From NCBI RefSeq assembly GCF_947497935.1, contig NZ_CANMIO010000026.1, positions 1 through 41,644 on the forward strand: a stretch of DNA of 41,644 nucleotides. Direction: 5' to 3'. The notes beneath the pieces were generated by a model. That model had not been told where the DNA came from. It ran no database searches and saw only the letters and a program-made list of their open reading frames with translations. Of this stretch, positions 24,782-33,126 are shown piece by piece (positions within the stretch are counted from its first letter, which is position 1; each line of letters begins with the position of its first letter). The position numbers were made by a program, and so were the translations under genes. Source of the DNA: an uncultured Shewanella sp. (GTDB lineage Bacteria; Pseudomonadota; Gammaproteobacteria; Enterobacterales; Shewanellaceae).

Positions 24782-27442
24782 TTACGCGTATAGCGGGTTT
24801 GTCTTGTCAGCGTCGATATTGAACTTAGCAATGGCTTTAGCAACCACTGACTTTTCAATATCGCCACGTTTAGCGAGTTCATTCAGCGCCGCTACAACAA
24901 CGTAGCCAGCATTTACTTCAAAGTGACGACGTAGGTTTTCACGGCTGTCTGAACGACCGAAACCATCAGTACCTAGCACTTTGAATGATTCAGAAGGCAT
25001 AAATGCACGAACTTGTTCAGCATAGTTCTTCATGTAATCGGTTGCAGCAATGGCTGGTTCAGTACCCATGACTTGAGTAATGTACGCTGTCTTTTGCTCA
25101 GCTTCTGGGTGCAGCATGTTGAAGCGCTCAACATCTTGACCTTCACGAGTTAGCTCGTTGAATGAAGTCACTGAGTAAACATCAGATGCAACATCGTATT
25201 CTTCACTTAGAATTTGAGCCGCTTTACGCACTTCGTTCATGATAGTACCCGAGCTCATTAGCTGAACCTTGTTGCTACCTGTGTACGACTCAAGCTTGTA
25301 AATACCTTTACGAATACCTTCTTCGCTACCTTCTGGCATTGCTGGCATCGCGTAGTTTTCGTTCATTAGCGTCAAGTAGTAGAACACGTTCTCTTGGTCG
25401 CCATACATACGACGGATACCGTCTTGCATGATTACCGCTAGCTCATACGCAAATGTTGGGTCGTAAGAGATACAGTTTGGAATCGTGTTAGCTTGAACAT
25501 GGCTATGACCATCTTCGTGCTGCAGACCTTCACCGTTTAGCGTTGTACGACCTGCTGTAGCACCTAATAAGAAACCACGTGCTTGCTGATCACCCGCCAT
25601 CCATGCCATGTCGCCAACACGTTGGAAACCAAACATTGAGTAGTAGATGTAGAACGGGATCATCGGTAGATCGTTAGTGCTGTATGACGTTGCCGCAGCA
25701 ACCCACGAAGACATAGCACCTAGCTCGTTGATACCTTCTTGTAATACTTGACCAGAAGTCGCTTCTTTATAGTAAGACACAACACTGCGATCTTCAGGTG
25801 TGTATTCCTGACCATGCGGGTTGTAAATACCGATTTGACGGAACAGACCTTCCATACCGAAAGTACGTGCTTCGTCAGCAATAATAGGAACGATGTTCTT
25901 ACCAATGCCTTTGTTCTTCAGCAAGATGTTCAGTGTACGAACAAATGCCATAGTGGTTGAGATTTCACGCTTTTGCTCAACAAGCAAAGAGCTGAACTCA
26001 TCAACAGCAGGAAGCTCTAGCGCTTTTGTGAAGTTAGGCAGACGCTGTGGCGTGTAACCATGAAGCGCATCACGACGAGCGTGTAAGTACTTGTACTCTT
26101 CTGAACCTTCTTCAAGCGTTAGGTAAGGTAGTTCAGATACTTTCTCATCGCTTAGTAAATCGCCAAGACCAAGACGGTTACGCAACTGAAGTACGTGAGT
26201 CATGTCCATCTTCTTCACGCCGTGAGCAATGTTCTTGCCTTCTGCTGCATCACCCATGCCATAACCTTTTACAGTTTTAGCTAAGATGACAGTTGGCTTG
26301 CCTTTAGTTTCTTGCGCATTCTTAAATGCTGCAAACAGTTTAGAAGGCTCATGACCACCACGCTTAAGCGCGAAGATCTCTGCATCTGTCATATCAGATA
26401 CTAGCGCTGCGGTTTCTGGGTACTTACCAAAGAAGTGCTCACGTACATAAGCACCATCTTTTGACTTAAATGTCTGGTAGTCGCCGTCAATAGTTTCGTT
26501 CATTAACTGCAGTAGCTTACCCGTAGTATCTTTAGCAATCAGTGCATCCCAGTTGTTACCCCAGATCACTTTAACTACGTTCCAGCCTGCGCCTCTAAAT
26601 AGACCTTCAAGCTCTTGAATGATCTTACCGTTACCCATAACTGGGCCGTCTAGACGCTGCAAGTTGCAGTTGATTAGGAAGCATAGGTTGTCTAACTTTT
26701 CACGTGAAGCGAAAGAAATTGCACCGCGTGATTCCGGCTCATCCATCTCACCGTCACCAAGGAATGCATATACACGCTGAGCTGAAGTATCTTTTAAGCC
26801 ACGGCCATCTAAGTACTTAAGGAAACGTGCTTGATAAATGGCAGACATTGGGCCTAGACCCATAGATACCGTTGGGAACTGCCAGAACTCAGGCATTAGC
26901 TTTGGATGCGGATATGAAGGAATACCTTTACCGTCTACTTCTTGGCGGAAGTTATCTAACTGCTCTTCAGTCAAACGACCTTCTAAGAATGCACGTGAGT
27001 AGATACCTGGAGAGATATGACCTTGATAATAAACTAAATCGCCACCATCCACTTCATTTGGTGCACGGAAGAAGTGGTTAAAACACATTTCATAAAACGA
27101 TGCGGCAGATTGGTAAGACGCCATATGTCCACCAAGATCTAAGTCTTTCTTAGATGCACGCAGGACGATCATGATGGCGTTCCAACGGATGATTGAGCGA
27201 ATACGGCGCTCAATTGTTGTATTACCAGGATATGCTGGCTCTTGGCTTGTTGGAATCGTGTTGATGTAGTTCGTGGTAATACCCGTCGCCATATCGACAC
27301 CATCTAAACGGGCCTTATCGAGTACTTGCTCTAGTAGGTATTGAGCTCGTTCAACGCCTTCTTCGCGTACAACTGATTCTAGAGCTGACAACCACTCATT
27401 AGTTTCTAGTGGGTCTATGTCGTTTAGCATATGTTCAGACAT
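24782..27442 (-). CDS. aceE: Pyruvate dehydrogenase E1 (homodimeric)
   Basis: AceE decarboxylates pyruvate with thiamine diphosphate and acetylates the lipoyl groups of AceF. The 886-residue product is one residue shorter than E. coli AceE. It shows the N-terminal segment MSEHMLNDIDPLETNEWLSALE, the ThDP motif GDGEMDEPESRGAI...NLCFLINCNLQ, and the conserved H in 'GEGLQHEDGHSH'. The C-terminus GTDGFGRSD is typical. Start and ribosome site (AGGA, before ATG at 27442) are clear. It is the second gene of pdhR-aceE-aceF, 111 bases after pdhR, so PdhR control of the common promoter is expected. Confidence 0.98.
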   Translation of the reverse strand: MSEHMLNDIDPLETNEWLSALESVVREEGVERAQYLLEQVLDKARLDGVDMATGITTNYINTIPTSQEPAYPGNTTIERRIRSIIRWNAIMIVLRASKKDLDLGGHMASYQSAASFYEMCFNHFFRAPNEVDGGDLVYYQGHISPGIYSRAFLEGRLTEEQLDNFRQEVDGKGIPSYPHPKLMPEFWQFPTVSMGLGPMSAIYQARFLKYLDGRGLKDTSAQRVYAFLGDGEMDEPESRGAISFASREKLDNLCFLINCNLQRLDGPVMGNGKIIQELEGLFRGAGWNVVKVIWGNNWDALIAKDTTGKLLQLMNETIDGDYQTFKSKDGAYVREHFFGKYPETAALVSDMTDAEIFALKRGGHEPSKLFAAFKNAQETKGKPTVILAKTVKGYGMGDAAEGKNIAHGVKKMDMTHVLQLRNRLGLGDLLSDEKVSELPYLTLEEGSEEYKYLHARRDALHGYTPQRLPNFTKALELPAVDEFSSLLVEQKREISTTMAFVRTLNILLKNKGIGKNIVPIIADEARTFGMEGLFRQIGIYNPHGQEYTPEDRSVVSYYKEATSGQVLQEGINELGAMSSWVAAATSYSTNDLPMIPFYIYYSMFGFQRVGDMAWMAGDQQARGFLLGATAGRTTLNGEGLQHEDGHSHVQANTIPNCISYDPTFAYELAVIMQDGIRRMYGDQENVFYYLTLMNENYAMPAMPEGSEEGIRKGIYKLESYTGSNKVQLMSSGTIMNEVRKAAQILSEEYDVASDVYSVTSFNELTREGQDVERFNMLHPEAEQKTAYITQVMGTEPAIAATDYMKNYAEQVRAFMPSESFKVLGTDGFGRSDSRENLRRHFEVNAGYVVVAALNELAKRGDIEKSVVAKAIAKFNIDADKTNPLYA

Positions 27443-27553
27443 TTTGCAGTCCTTTCCTATACGTAATACCTAAGTAACCACCGTCGGTTATTAGTGTATT
27501 TAAATATTAAAAATTTAGTTCGGTTACAGGCTAATACTCGTTATAGAGTGAGC

Positions 27554-28306
27554 CTATACACCACTCTTTAAACGACGCAGGCTACGCTGCAATCGGCTAT
27601 CTTCTTCCCTAACAGACAACATCACTTCTTCAATGTAACTTAAGTGTTCATTGGAGGCTTCGCGTGCAGCTTCGGGATCGCGGCGAACAATAGCGGCTAG
27701 CAGTGCTCGCCTATGATCGTTTGCCATAGTAGAGGCTTCTTCGCGTCGGCTTAAAAGCTCTAAGTTCTGTGCCACGTTTTTATGCAGCACAGGAGATAAA
27801 CTTAATACCAGATGTAGCATAGCCACGTTATGTGATGCCTCCGCGACAGCGCGGTAGAAACGTACAATCGCGTTAGCTTGCTCTTCGATGTTTTTAGCGG
27901 CTTCCACTTCTAAAATGGTGCGCTTGATATTTTGCATATCCGCATCAGTACCACGAAGCGCGGCAAAATACGCCATCATGCCTTCAGTGGCATGACGAAA
28001 CTCCAGTAAGTCATATTGGCTTTCTGAGTCTGAATGCATGAGTTCAACGATTGGGTCGGCAAGACTTTGCCAGAGCTGCTCTTTTACATAGGTTCCGCCG
28101 CCTTGACGACGCATTAACAAGCCTTTTGCTTCGAGCTTTTGAATCGCTTCGCGCAATGAAGGTCTAGAGACTTCAAATTGCAACGCCAGTTCGCGTTCAG
28201 GAGGAAGCTTCTGTCCTGGTTGGATACTTCCTTCCAAGATCATCTGTTCCAACTGTCCCATAATGACGTCAGATATTTTAGGCTGGTTGATTTTGCTATA
28301 AGCCAT
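27554..28306 (-). CDS. pdhR: Pyruvate dehydrogenase operon repressor (GntR/FadR family)
   Basis: PdhR represses its own operon and respiratory genes and releases DNA when it binds pyruvate. The 250-residue product has an N-terminal winged helix (QKLPPERELALQFEVSRPSLREAIQKLEAKGLL, residues ~36-70, with the wing at GGGTYV) and a C-terminal FCD helical domain. E. coli PdhR is 254 residues. A perfect PdhR operator lies 22 bases upstream of its ATG and overlaps the -10 box, indicating autoregulation. It is the first gene of the pdhR-aceE-aceF unit. Confidence 0.95.
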   Translation of the reverse strand: MAYSKINQPKISDVIMGQLEQMILEGSIQPGQKLPPERELALQFEVSRPSLREAIQKLEAKGLLMRRQGGGTYVKEQLWQSLADPIVELMHSDSESQYDLLEFRHATEGMMAYFAALRGTDADMQNIKRTILEVEAAKNIEEQANAIVRFYRAVAEASHNVAMLHLVLSLSPVLHKNVAQNLELLSRREEASTMANDHRRALLAAIVRRDPEAAREASNEHLSYIEEVMLSVREEDSRLQRSLRRLKSGV

Positions 28307-28327
28307 ATGGCCCTCAGCTCCTATTGT

Positions 28328-28346
28328 AAATTGGTCTTACCAATTT
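28328..28346. promoter_or_regulatory. PdhR operator
   Basis: Perfect palindrome AAATTGGTCTTACCAATTT matches the known PdhR consensus ATTGGTnnnACCAAT. It overlaps the -10 region of the pdhR promoter, 22 bases before the start codon, so binding would block RNA polymerase. Confidence 0.92.
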
Positions 28347-28370
28347 AATTGACTGAGCGCACTTTATCAA
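28342..28370 (-). promoter_or_regulatory. Likely pdhR operon promoter
   Basis: On the minus strand, TTGATA (28365-28370) and TAAATT (28342-28347) are 17 bases apart. The -10 box is weak but overlaps the PdhR operator, the arrangement expected for a repressed promoter. Confidence 0.6.
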
Positions 28371-28450
28371 ATCACACTTTGGATGTCCAGTTAGTGATCT
28401 GCATCAAATCTATGCGCGATGTGTGAGCATAGCTGATTTTTCTCACTGTG

Positions 28451-28465
28451 GGGTCAGACCAATGT
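28451..28465. promoter_or_regulatory. Second, weaker PdhR-like site
   Basis: On the minus strand the bases read ACATTGGTCTGACCCCA, matching ATTGGTnnnACC but not the last half-site bases. It lies ~100 bases upstream of the first operator. In 28307-28667 there is no gene; apart from these sites there is a weak CRP-like motif at 28393-28408. Confidence 0.4.
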
Positions 28466-28667
28466 GCCAATATTGATATTGGGCGCATTGATAATAATTA
28501 TTATAAGCAATTAAACATGGAGAGATTTTTTGGTAAATGAATATTGATAGAAGAGAGCGTACGATTCATTAAATGCAAATAAATCGTACAATTCTTGGTC
28601 TAATCACGCTTGTACAACTGACTTAAAATCAGCCGTAATTTTCTTTAGAAACGAAACTGTTTGCTTA

Positions 28668-29528
28668 CTAACTCACCACTCCAAATATTGTCATCAAGGA
28701 AAGTACCGTAATAAGTAGAATAAAATTACGCTTACTCAACTGTAGTAATGCGATAGTCGACTGTAAACAAATGGGTGCCGATGATGACTCGGGCAATGTT
28801 TCAGCAGCGACCGCGACTTGAGTAATCGTGTCACGAGCGGAAGATTGAGGATTCAATGCATATGATAACCAGGCCGAAATGGCTTGTCTGAAATGACCAC
28901 TTAATACATAACCAAATGAGAAGATGCGACTTGGGATCCAATCAAGCACGAATAGCAGATTATCGACCAAAGGCAGTGCAGTATCACTCTTACGACTCTG
29001 TTCGCTATAAAAGCGTACCGTGCAATAAAGCACAGTGCCTACCGGCCCTAGAACAATAATATATAGCGCAATCGCACCGTAATAGCGGTAATTGATCCAC
29101 GCAACACTCTGCCCTACTTTTTCGCCCAGTTCTTTCTCATTAACAGACTCCAGACAAAGGCTAGAGTCCAATTCATTAGCATAATTAAAGCAGGCTTGTG
29201 AGTCTCCGCGGCAAGCCGCTTGTATATAACGCTTGAAAGCCGTTCTTTGTACATTATGGCTAAAGCAAAGCACCGCAATCGACACCCACAGCGCGACACT
29301 GGCTGCTCCCCACAATATTCCAGATGCCAGCCAAGACAAGATATAGACAAGAACAGCAGGCAGTAAAATTACCAATATCATCGTCAATAGTGATGGCTGC
29401 TGTTGCTCACTGATAAGCGACTTATGATATTTTGATAACAAGTCATCAAACTGCCAAGAATTAGGTAAAAGCCGTAATCTCTCAACTAAAATCGCGACTA
29501 ATAACGCAAACAAAGCCATAATTTTCAC
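28668..29528 (-). CDS. ampE: Inner-membrane protein AmpE
   Basis: AmpE is an integral inner-membrane protein encoded after ampD; its exact role in the AmpC induction pathway is unsettled. The 286-residue product begins MKIMALFALLVAILVERLRLLPNSWQFD, typical of the family, and has hydrophobic segments near residues 1-16, 50-90, 150-172 and at the C-terminus (LLITVLSLMTIFGVV). E. coli AmpE has 284 residues. It follows ampD by 55 bases on the same strand and precedes pdhR, the order found in E. coli. Confidence 0.9.
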   Translation of the reverse strand: MKIMALFALLVAILVERLRLLPNSWQFDDLLSKYHKSLISEQQQPSLLTMILVILLPAVLVYILSWLASGILWGAASVALWVSIAVLCFSHNVQRTAFKRYIQAACRGDSQACFNYANELDSSLCLESVNEKELGEKVGQSVAWINYRYYGAIALYIIVLGPVGTVLYCTVRFYSEQSRKSDTALPLVDNLLFVLDWIPSRIFSFGYVLSGHFRQAISAWLSYALNPQSSARDTITQVAVAAETLPESSSAPICLQSTIALLQLSKRNFILLITVLSLMTIFGVVS

Positions 29529-29583
29529 CTTTAATGGTTAATCTGCTCATTTCGACCATTTCTGCCGTCGAACTCGCATTCTA

Positions 29584-30120
29584 TTACAATGCAGCTTTAT
29601 AACGCTGCCAATCAAAGCTATTACCCGGATCGGTTTTACGCCCCGGAGCTATATCACTATGCCCAGTAACTCTTGAAGGCGTAATATCAGCATAATGAAC
29701 CATTAGGCTCTTAGTTAATTCAATCAGCCTTTGATACTGCTCGTCTGAATAAGAAAGATCATCAGTCCCTTCAAGCTCAATACCTATAGCAAAGTCATTA
29801 CAATTACTACGGCCATCAAACTCAGATACCCCTGCATGCCAGGCTCTATCATCACAAGAGACATATTGCACCAACTCACCATCACGCCTGATTAGAAAGT
29901 GCGCCGACACTTCCATGCCTTGCAAATCTTTAAAGCTGGTATCGGCTTCAATATCGAGACAACCTTGAAATAGCTGATCAATATAAGGCTGACCAAAACA
30001 GCCTGCAGGCAAACTAATATTATGGATCACCAGCAAGCTCACTTCATTAAGCGGCCTAGTATTAAAATGTGGAGATGGGCAGCATCTAGCCTGTGCGACC
30101 CAACCATCGCGTAAAGTCAT
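29584..30120 (-). CDS. ampD: 1,6-anhydro-N-acetylmuramyl-L-alanine amidase
   Basis: AmpD is a cytosolic zinc amidase that removes peptides from anhydromuropeptides in wall recycling and so keeps AmpR-type inducers low. The chosen start MTLRDGWVAQARCCPSPHFNTRP (ATG, 30120) fits the family; an in-frame GTG 13 codons upstream is less likely. The product is 178 residues. Zinc ligands are visible: His in LLVIHNISLP, and His and Asp in GHSDIAPGRKTDPG. The catalytic Glu lies in IGIELEGTD. It is divergent from nadC and first of the ampD-ampE pair, as in E. coli. Confidence 0.95.
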   Translation of the reverse strand: MTLRDGWVAQARCCPSPHFNTRPLNEVSLLVIHNISLPAGCFGQPYIDQLFQGCLDIEADTSFKDLQGMEVSAHFLIRRDGELVQYVSCDDRAWHAGVSEFDGRSNCNDFAIGIELEGTDDLSYSDEQYQRLIELTKSLMVHYADITPSRVTGHSDIAPGRKTDPGNSFDWQRYKAAL

Positions 30121-30370
30121 CGGCAAAACAATGATCCTAAAGCAAATATTATTAATCACTTTAGCAGTTTTAACCCTATGAATATAGCTGCGCTTTTGAG
30201 AATTATCACCCTCTAAATACCGTTATTTCCAGAGCATAAGCCATGATAATGCTAGCTCACTCCCTAACGACTTATGTTAAGATTAAAACAACTATTAAAG
30301 CGTGCCCCATGTATACAACAGTTATAACCCAGTTAATAAGATAAGTTATAAGTCAGTAAGGACAGCCACC

Positions 30371-31255
30371 ATGCTTGAAAATGATATTCGTCTCTCAGTC
30401 AAAGCTGCTTTGGATGAAGATTTAGGTCACCAAGATTCCAGTTCGAATCTAACTTCCTCACAAAGATCCGACGCAGACATCACAGCACAGCTAATTCCAG
30501 CCGATAAAACAGCAAAAGCCAGCTTAATCACCCGCGAAGAAGGGGTATTTTGCGGAAAGGCCTGGGCTGAACAAGTGTTTAACCAGTTAGGTGGTGAAGT
30601 AGCACTGCACTGGCATGTCGATGATGGCGACTTAGTTCTACCTAACCAACTCCTTTGTGAGCTCGAAGGGCCAGCAAGAGCCATCTTAACGGGTGAGCGC
30701 ACGGCGATGAACTTCATCCAAACCTTATCAGGTGTCGCTACGTTAACTAAACACTATGTGGACCGTTTATCAGGTACTCACACTCGCCTACTCGATACCC
30801 GTAAAACGATTCCAGGCCTGCGCACCGCGCAGAAATATGCGGTTACTTGCGGTGGTGGACAGAACCATCGCATCGGTTTATTCGATGCTTTTCTGATCAA
30901 AGAAAACCACATCATGGCCTGTGGCAGCATAGAAAAAGCAATCAAAGCAGCTAGAGAGCTACACGCAGACAAACCTGTAGAAGTTGAAGTTGAGAGTATT
31001 GACGAGCTAAAACAGGCTCTCGATGCGCAATCAGATATTGTTATGCTAGATAACTTCGATATCACCATGATGATAGAAGCGGTTGAGCTTAACAACAGTT
31101 ATAAAGCCAATGGCCAAGGTGTGAAACTTGAAGTCTCTGGCGACGTCACTATAGATACCATCTCCAGCTTCGCCAAAACCGGTGTCGACTATATCTCTGT
31201 TGGCGCATTAACCAAACATGTCCGCGCACTGGATCTGTCGTTAAGGCTTAAGTAG
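30371..31255 (+). CDS. nadC: Nicotinate-nucleotide pyrophosphorylase (quinolinate phosphoribosyltransferase)
   Basis: NadC converts quinolinate and PRPP to nicotinate mononucleotide and CO2 in de novo NAD synthesis. The start MLENDIRLSVKAALDEDLG (30371) is preferred because it fits the family and has AAGGA about 9 bases upstream; the frame is open 23 codons further. The product is 294 residues, with TRKTIPGLRTAQKYAVTCGG, 'NHRIGLFDAFLIKENHI' and the C-terminal 'EVSGDVTIDTI...GVDYISVGALTKH' motifs. It is divergent from ampD and upstream of the type IV pilus genes, the E. coli-like order, and has its own terminator. Confidence 0.97.
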   Translation: MLENDIRLSVKAALDEDLGHQDSSSNLTSSQRSDADITAQLIPADKTAKASLITREEGVFCGKAWAEQVFNQLGGEVALHWHVDDGDLVLPNQLLCELEGPARAILTGERTAMNFIQTLSGVATLTKHYVDRLSGTHTRLLDTRKTIPGLRTAQKYAVTCGGGQNHRIGLFDAFLIKENHIMACGSIEKAIKAARELHADKPVEVEVESIDELKQALDAQSDIVMLDNFDITMMIEAVELNNSYKANGQGVKLEVSGDVTIDTISSFAKTGVDYISVGALTKHVRALDLSLRLK

Positions 31256-31279
31256 GTATTTATTTCATTCTTCCAAAAT

Positions 31280-31307
31280 AAAAAGCCTAATTTTATTAGG
31301 CTTTTTA
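31280..31307 (+). terminator. Terminator of nadC
   Basis: Perfect 11 bp inverted repeat AAAAAGCCTAA/TTAGGCTTTTT with a 5-nt loop, 24 bases after the nadC stop codon. The symmetric A/T runs make it bidirectional. Confidence 0.9.
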
Positions 31308-31360
31308 TTGAGTTCGACTCTAGCAACTGCTCCGATCTGATTAATCATTAATAGATTACC

Positions 31361-31387
31361 GTCATCGTCATCGTCATCGTCATCGTC
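31361..31387. repeat. Short hexamer repeat (GTCATC) x4
   Basis: Four perfect GTCATC units followed by GTC, in the gene-free stretch after nadC. It is a simple-sequence tract that may vary in copy number. Confidence 0.9.
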
Positions 31388-32448
31388 GACATTAGACGCT
31401 ATAAAGTGTCATTAACGAAAATAATCAAGCTGATTAGAAATGCGTTTTAAACGCGAATATCTAAATATCCTTTCTCTCTATTTAGCATAATCAACCAAAT
31501 AACAGTATTCCTATTCCCCCATAACAACCATTGTAATAACACCAAATGACTAACTTCTTGAGCCACTTTTATATCAACGACTCCTTAGTTAACAACTTTA
31601 AAATATACAGCAAGGAGCTAACACTTTCGCGTCGCGAAATGGCGATTCATCAACACGTAAAGTAAACAAAATGTTTAAATATGACTTAAGCTGCTATACA
31701 AAACAGAACTAGACAGCGCTTACTCGACGGAAATATAGGGGTAAATAACACAGAGAATAACCGAAGTGCATAGAATTCATCGACTAAATATCTACCTAAA
31801 TATGCTCACTTCAAAAATAGCGACCAAGACGTAACGTAAAACTGACACCAGACTCACAAATGTCAATATTCCAACCATCGACAAACAACCGCTATAACCA
31901 TTTAGATAAAAACTCACCATTTTTAGAAAATTTCGCGACTAAAGAGCCACTTTATTGCAAACAGCTATTCCATTTTTGTTAACTTTGTACTAACTTGCAC
32001 TTAGGCGAGATTGCCAGCTTGGTTAACTCGTTTTAGATATAACAACTGATTTATCGTTACCAGTATTAAATAGAATGTTTATTAACCAGTACGTTCATCA
32101 GTACTAAGTTAATTAATAAATACTTCAATTTAATTTGTAACTTTGAGTTCAGTTAATAATAAAGCCGAGTAACCTTAAAAATTAATTTTTATATTTAAGA
32201 TAGACACGGATACCTGAGGTCGCGCTAAAAGCCACTAATACCGTTATCGTACATACTCTAGAATACAAGTTGTATGCACCTTAACTAACTCATAATAGTG
32301 ACAATTAGCATAGGAATTTGCGACGTGCTGGCGCAGGAGCATCAAGCAGGGTTGAAGCACTACTTACTGATATAACAGTACGAATAGCGATTTGAATAGC
32401 AAAAATCTGCGTTCAAACGTGATTCAAAGCTTTCTAATGGAGATAGGC
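31388..32448. other. Gene-free AT-rich stretch upstream of pilA
   Basis: About 1.06 kb without a supportable gene. It is AT-rich with many stop codons in all frames. It contains a GC-rich 15-bp palindrome TTTCGCGTCGCGAAA (31625-31639), with a lone half TTTCGCG at 31931-31937. No clear sigma-54 (-24/-12) or strong sigma-70 promoter for pilA could be fixed. I find no recognisable pilin remnant. It may hold the pilA leader and distal regulatory sites. Confidence 0.5.
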
Positions 32449-32871
32449 ATGAAAAGCATGATGAACAAGTCACAAATGAATAAAGCTAAGGGCTTCACCC
32501 TAATTGAATTGATGATCGTAGTAGCGATTATCGGTATTTTGGCTGCTGTAGCGTTGCCAGCTTATAAAGACTACATCACGACATCAAGTGGTGGTGCAGC
32601 GATGAAAGCGGTCAGCTCATTAACTTCTACCACATCAGCTTGTGTTACATCGGGCATTGGCTGTTCAACAGTAGAAAACAATATTGCAGCAGTTCTTGGT
32701 ATTGCTAAGCCAACTGTTACACAAGGCACTGCATACACAATCACAATGACTAACGATAAGTGCACAGTAAACGGAGCTGTAGATGTCGATGGTAGTGTCA
32801 CCTATACCGCTGTAGGCGTTGATACAAAAGATAGTCTTCTTTGCCAAGAAGGCTCTGGCGCAGGTTCATAA
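32449..32871 (+). CDS. pilA: Type IV major pilin (prepilin)
   Basis: The start ATG at 32449 is chosen for its ribosome site (GGAG, 6 bases upstream). The 140-residue prepilin has a 15-residue basic leader ending in KAKG, then the processing site G/FTLIELM with Glu5. The hydrophobic helix VVAIIGILAAVALPAYKDY follows. Mature length is about 125 residues, short for a major pilin. Four Cys are present; the last pair (DKC...LLC) can form the C-terminal disulfide loop. The tail after the last Cys is CQEGSGAGS, ending in serine, which is a possible O-glycosylation site given the neighbouring O-antigen-ligase-family gene. It is processed by PilD and assembled by PilB and PilC encoded downstream. It has its own terminator. 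Confidence 0.93.
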   Translation: MKSMMNKSQMNKAKGFTLIELMIVVAIIGILAAVALPAYKDYITTSSGGAAMKAVSSLTSTTSACVTSGIGCSTVENNIAAVLGIAKPTVTQGTAYTITMTNDKCTVNGAVDVDGSVTYTAVGVDTKDSLLCQEGSGAGS

Positions 32872-32899
32872 TTACCTCCCAACCTAATCATGATTCCCC

Positions 32900-32929
32900 T
32901 AAAAGCCACTAATAATAGTGGCTTTTTTA
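32900..32929 (+). terminator. Terminator of pilA
   Basis: Perfect 11 bp inverted repeat AAAAGCCACTA/TAGTGGCTTTT with a 4-nt loop and a long T run. It ends pilA before the convergent gene at 33127 and can also serve that gene from the other strand. Confidence 0.9.
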
Positions 32930-33126
32930 CTTCTACTGTTAGTCCTGAGATAAGTAGACACAATAAAAGGATTAAAGTCACTTTTAATAAATATATCTAC
33001 TCGCTTTGGATGTCATATAAAAACTAGAGCTAAATCAAACGACCCTTTCAGAAAGTGATTATGAGCTTGTATCAACAAATACAGAGGCTCTAACAATCAC
33101 CAAAACAAGCATGTAAATCCGCAAAT

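Noticed and set aside
24107..24793. Long plus-strand open frame (228 codons) opposite the lipoyl domains of aceF
   Set aside because: It is the antisense of three repeated Ala/Pro-rich lipoyl segments, is low in complexity, and lies wholly inside a certain gene.
22870..24882. Longer aceF start at 24882
   Set aside because: The extra 38 codons lie inside aceE and do not resemble E2; the ATG at 24768 has a ribosome site and the family N-terminus.
32320..32440. Sigma-54 promoter for pilA
   Set aside because: GG and GC pairs are present, but none has the required spacing of ten bases between them.
32225..32914. A 16-base match (CTAAAAGCCACTAATA) on both sides of pilA (32225-32240 and 32899-32914)
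   Set aside because: One copy is part of the pilA terminator. A 16-base match in 41 kb is not strongly above chance and no other duplication flanks it, so it is not taken as an attachment or insertion site.
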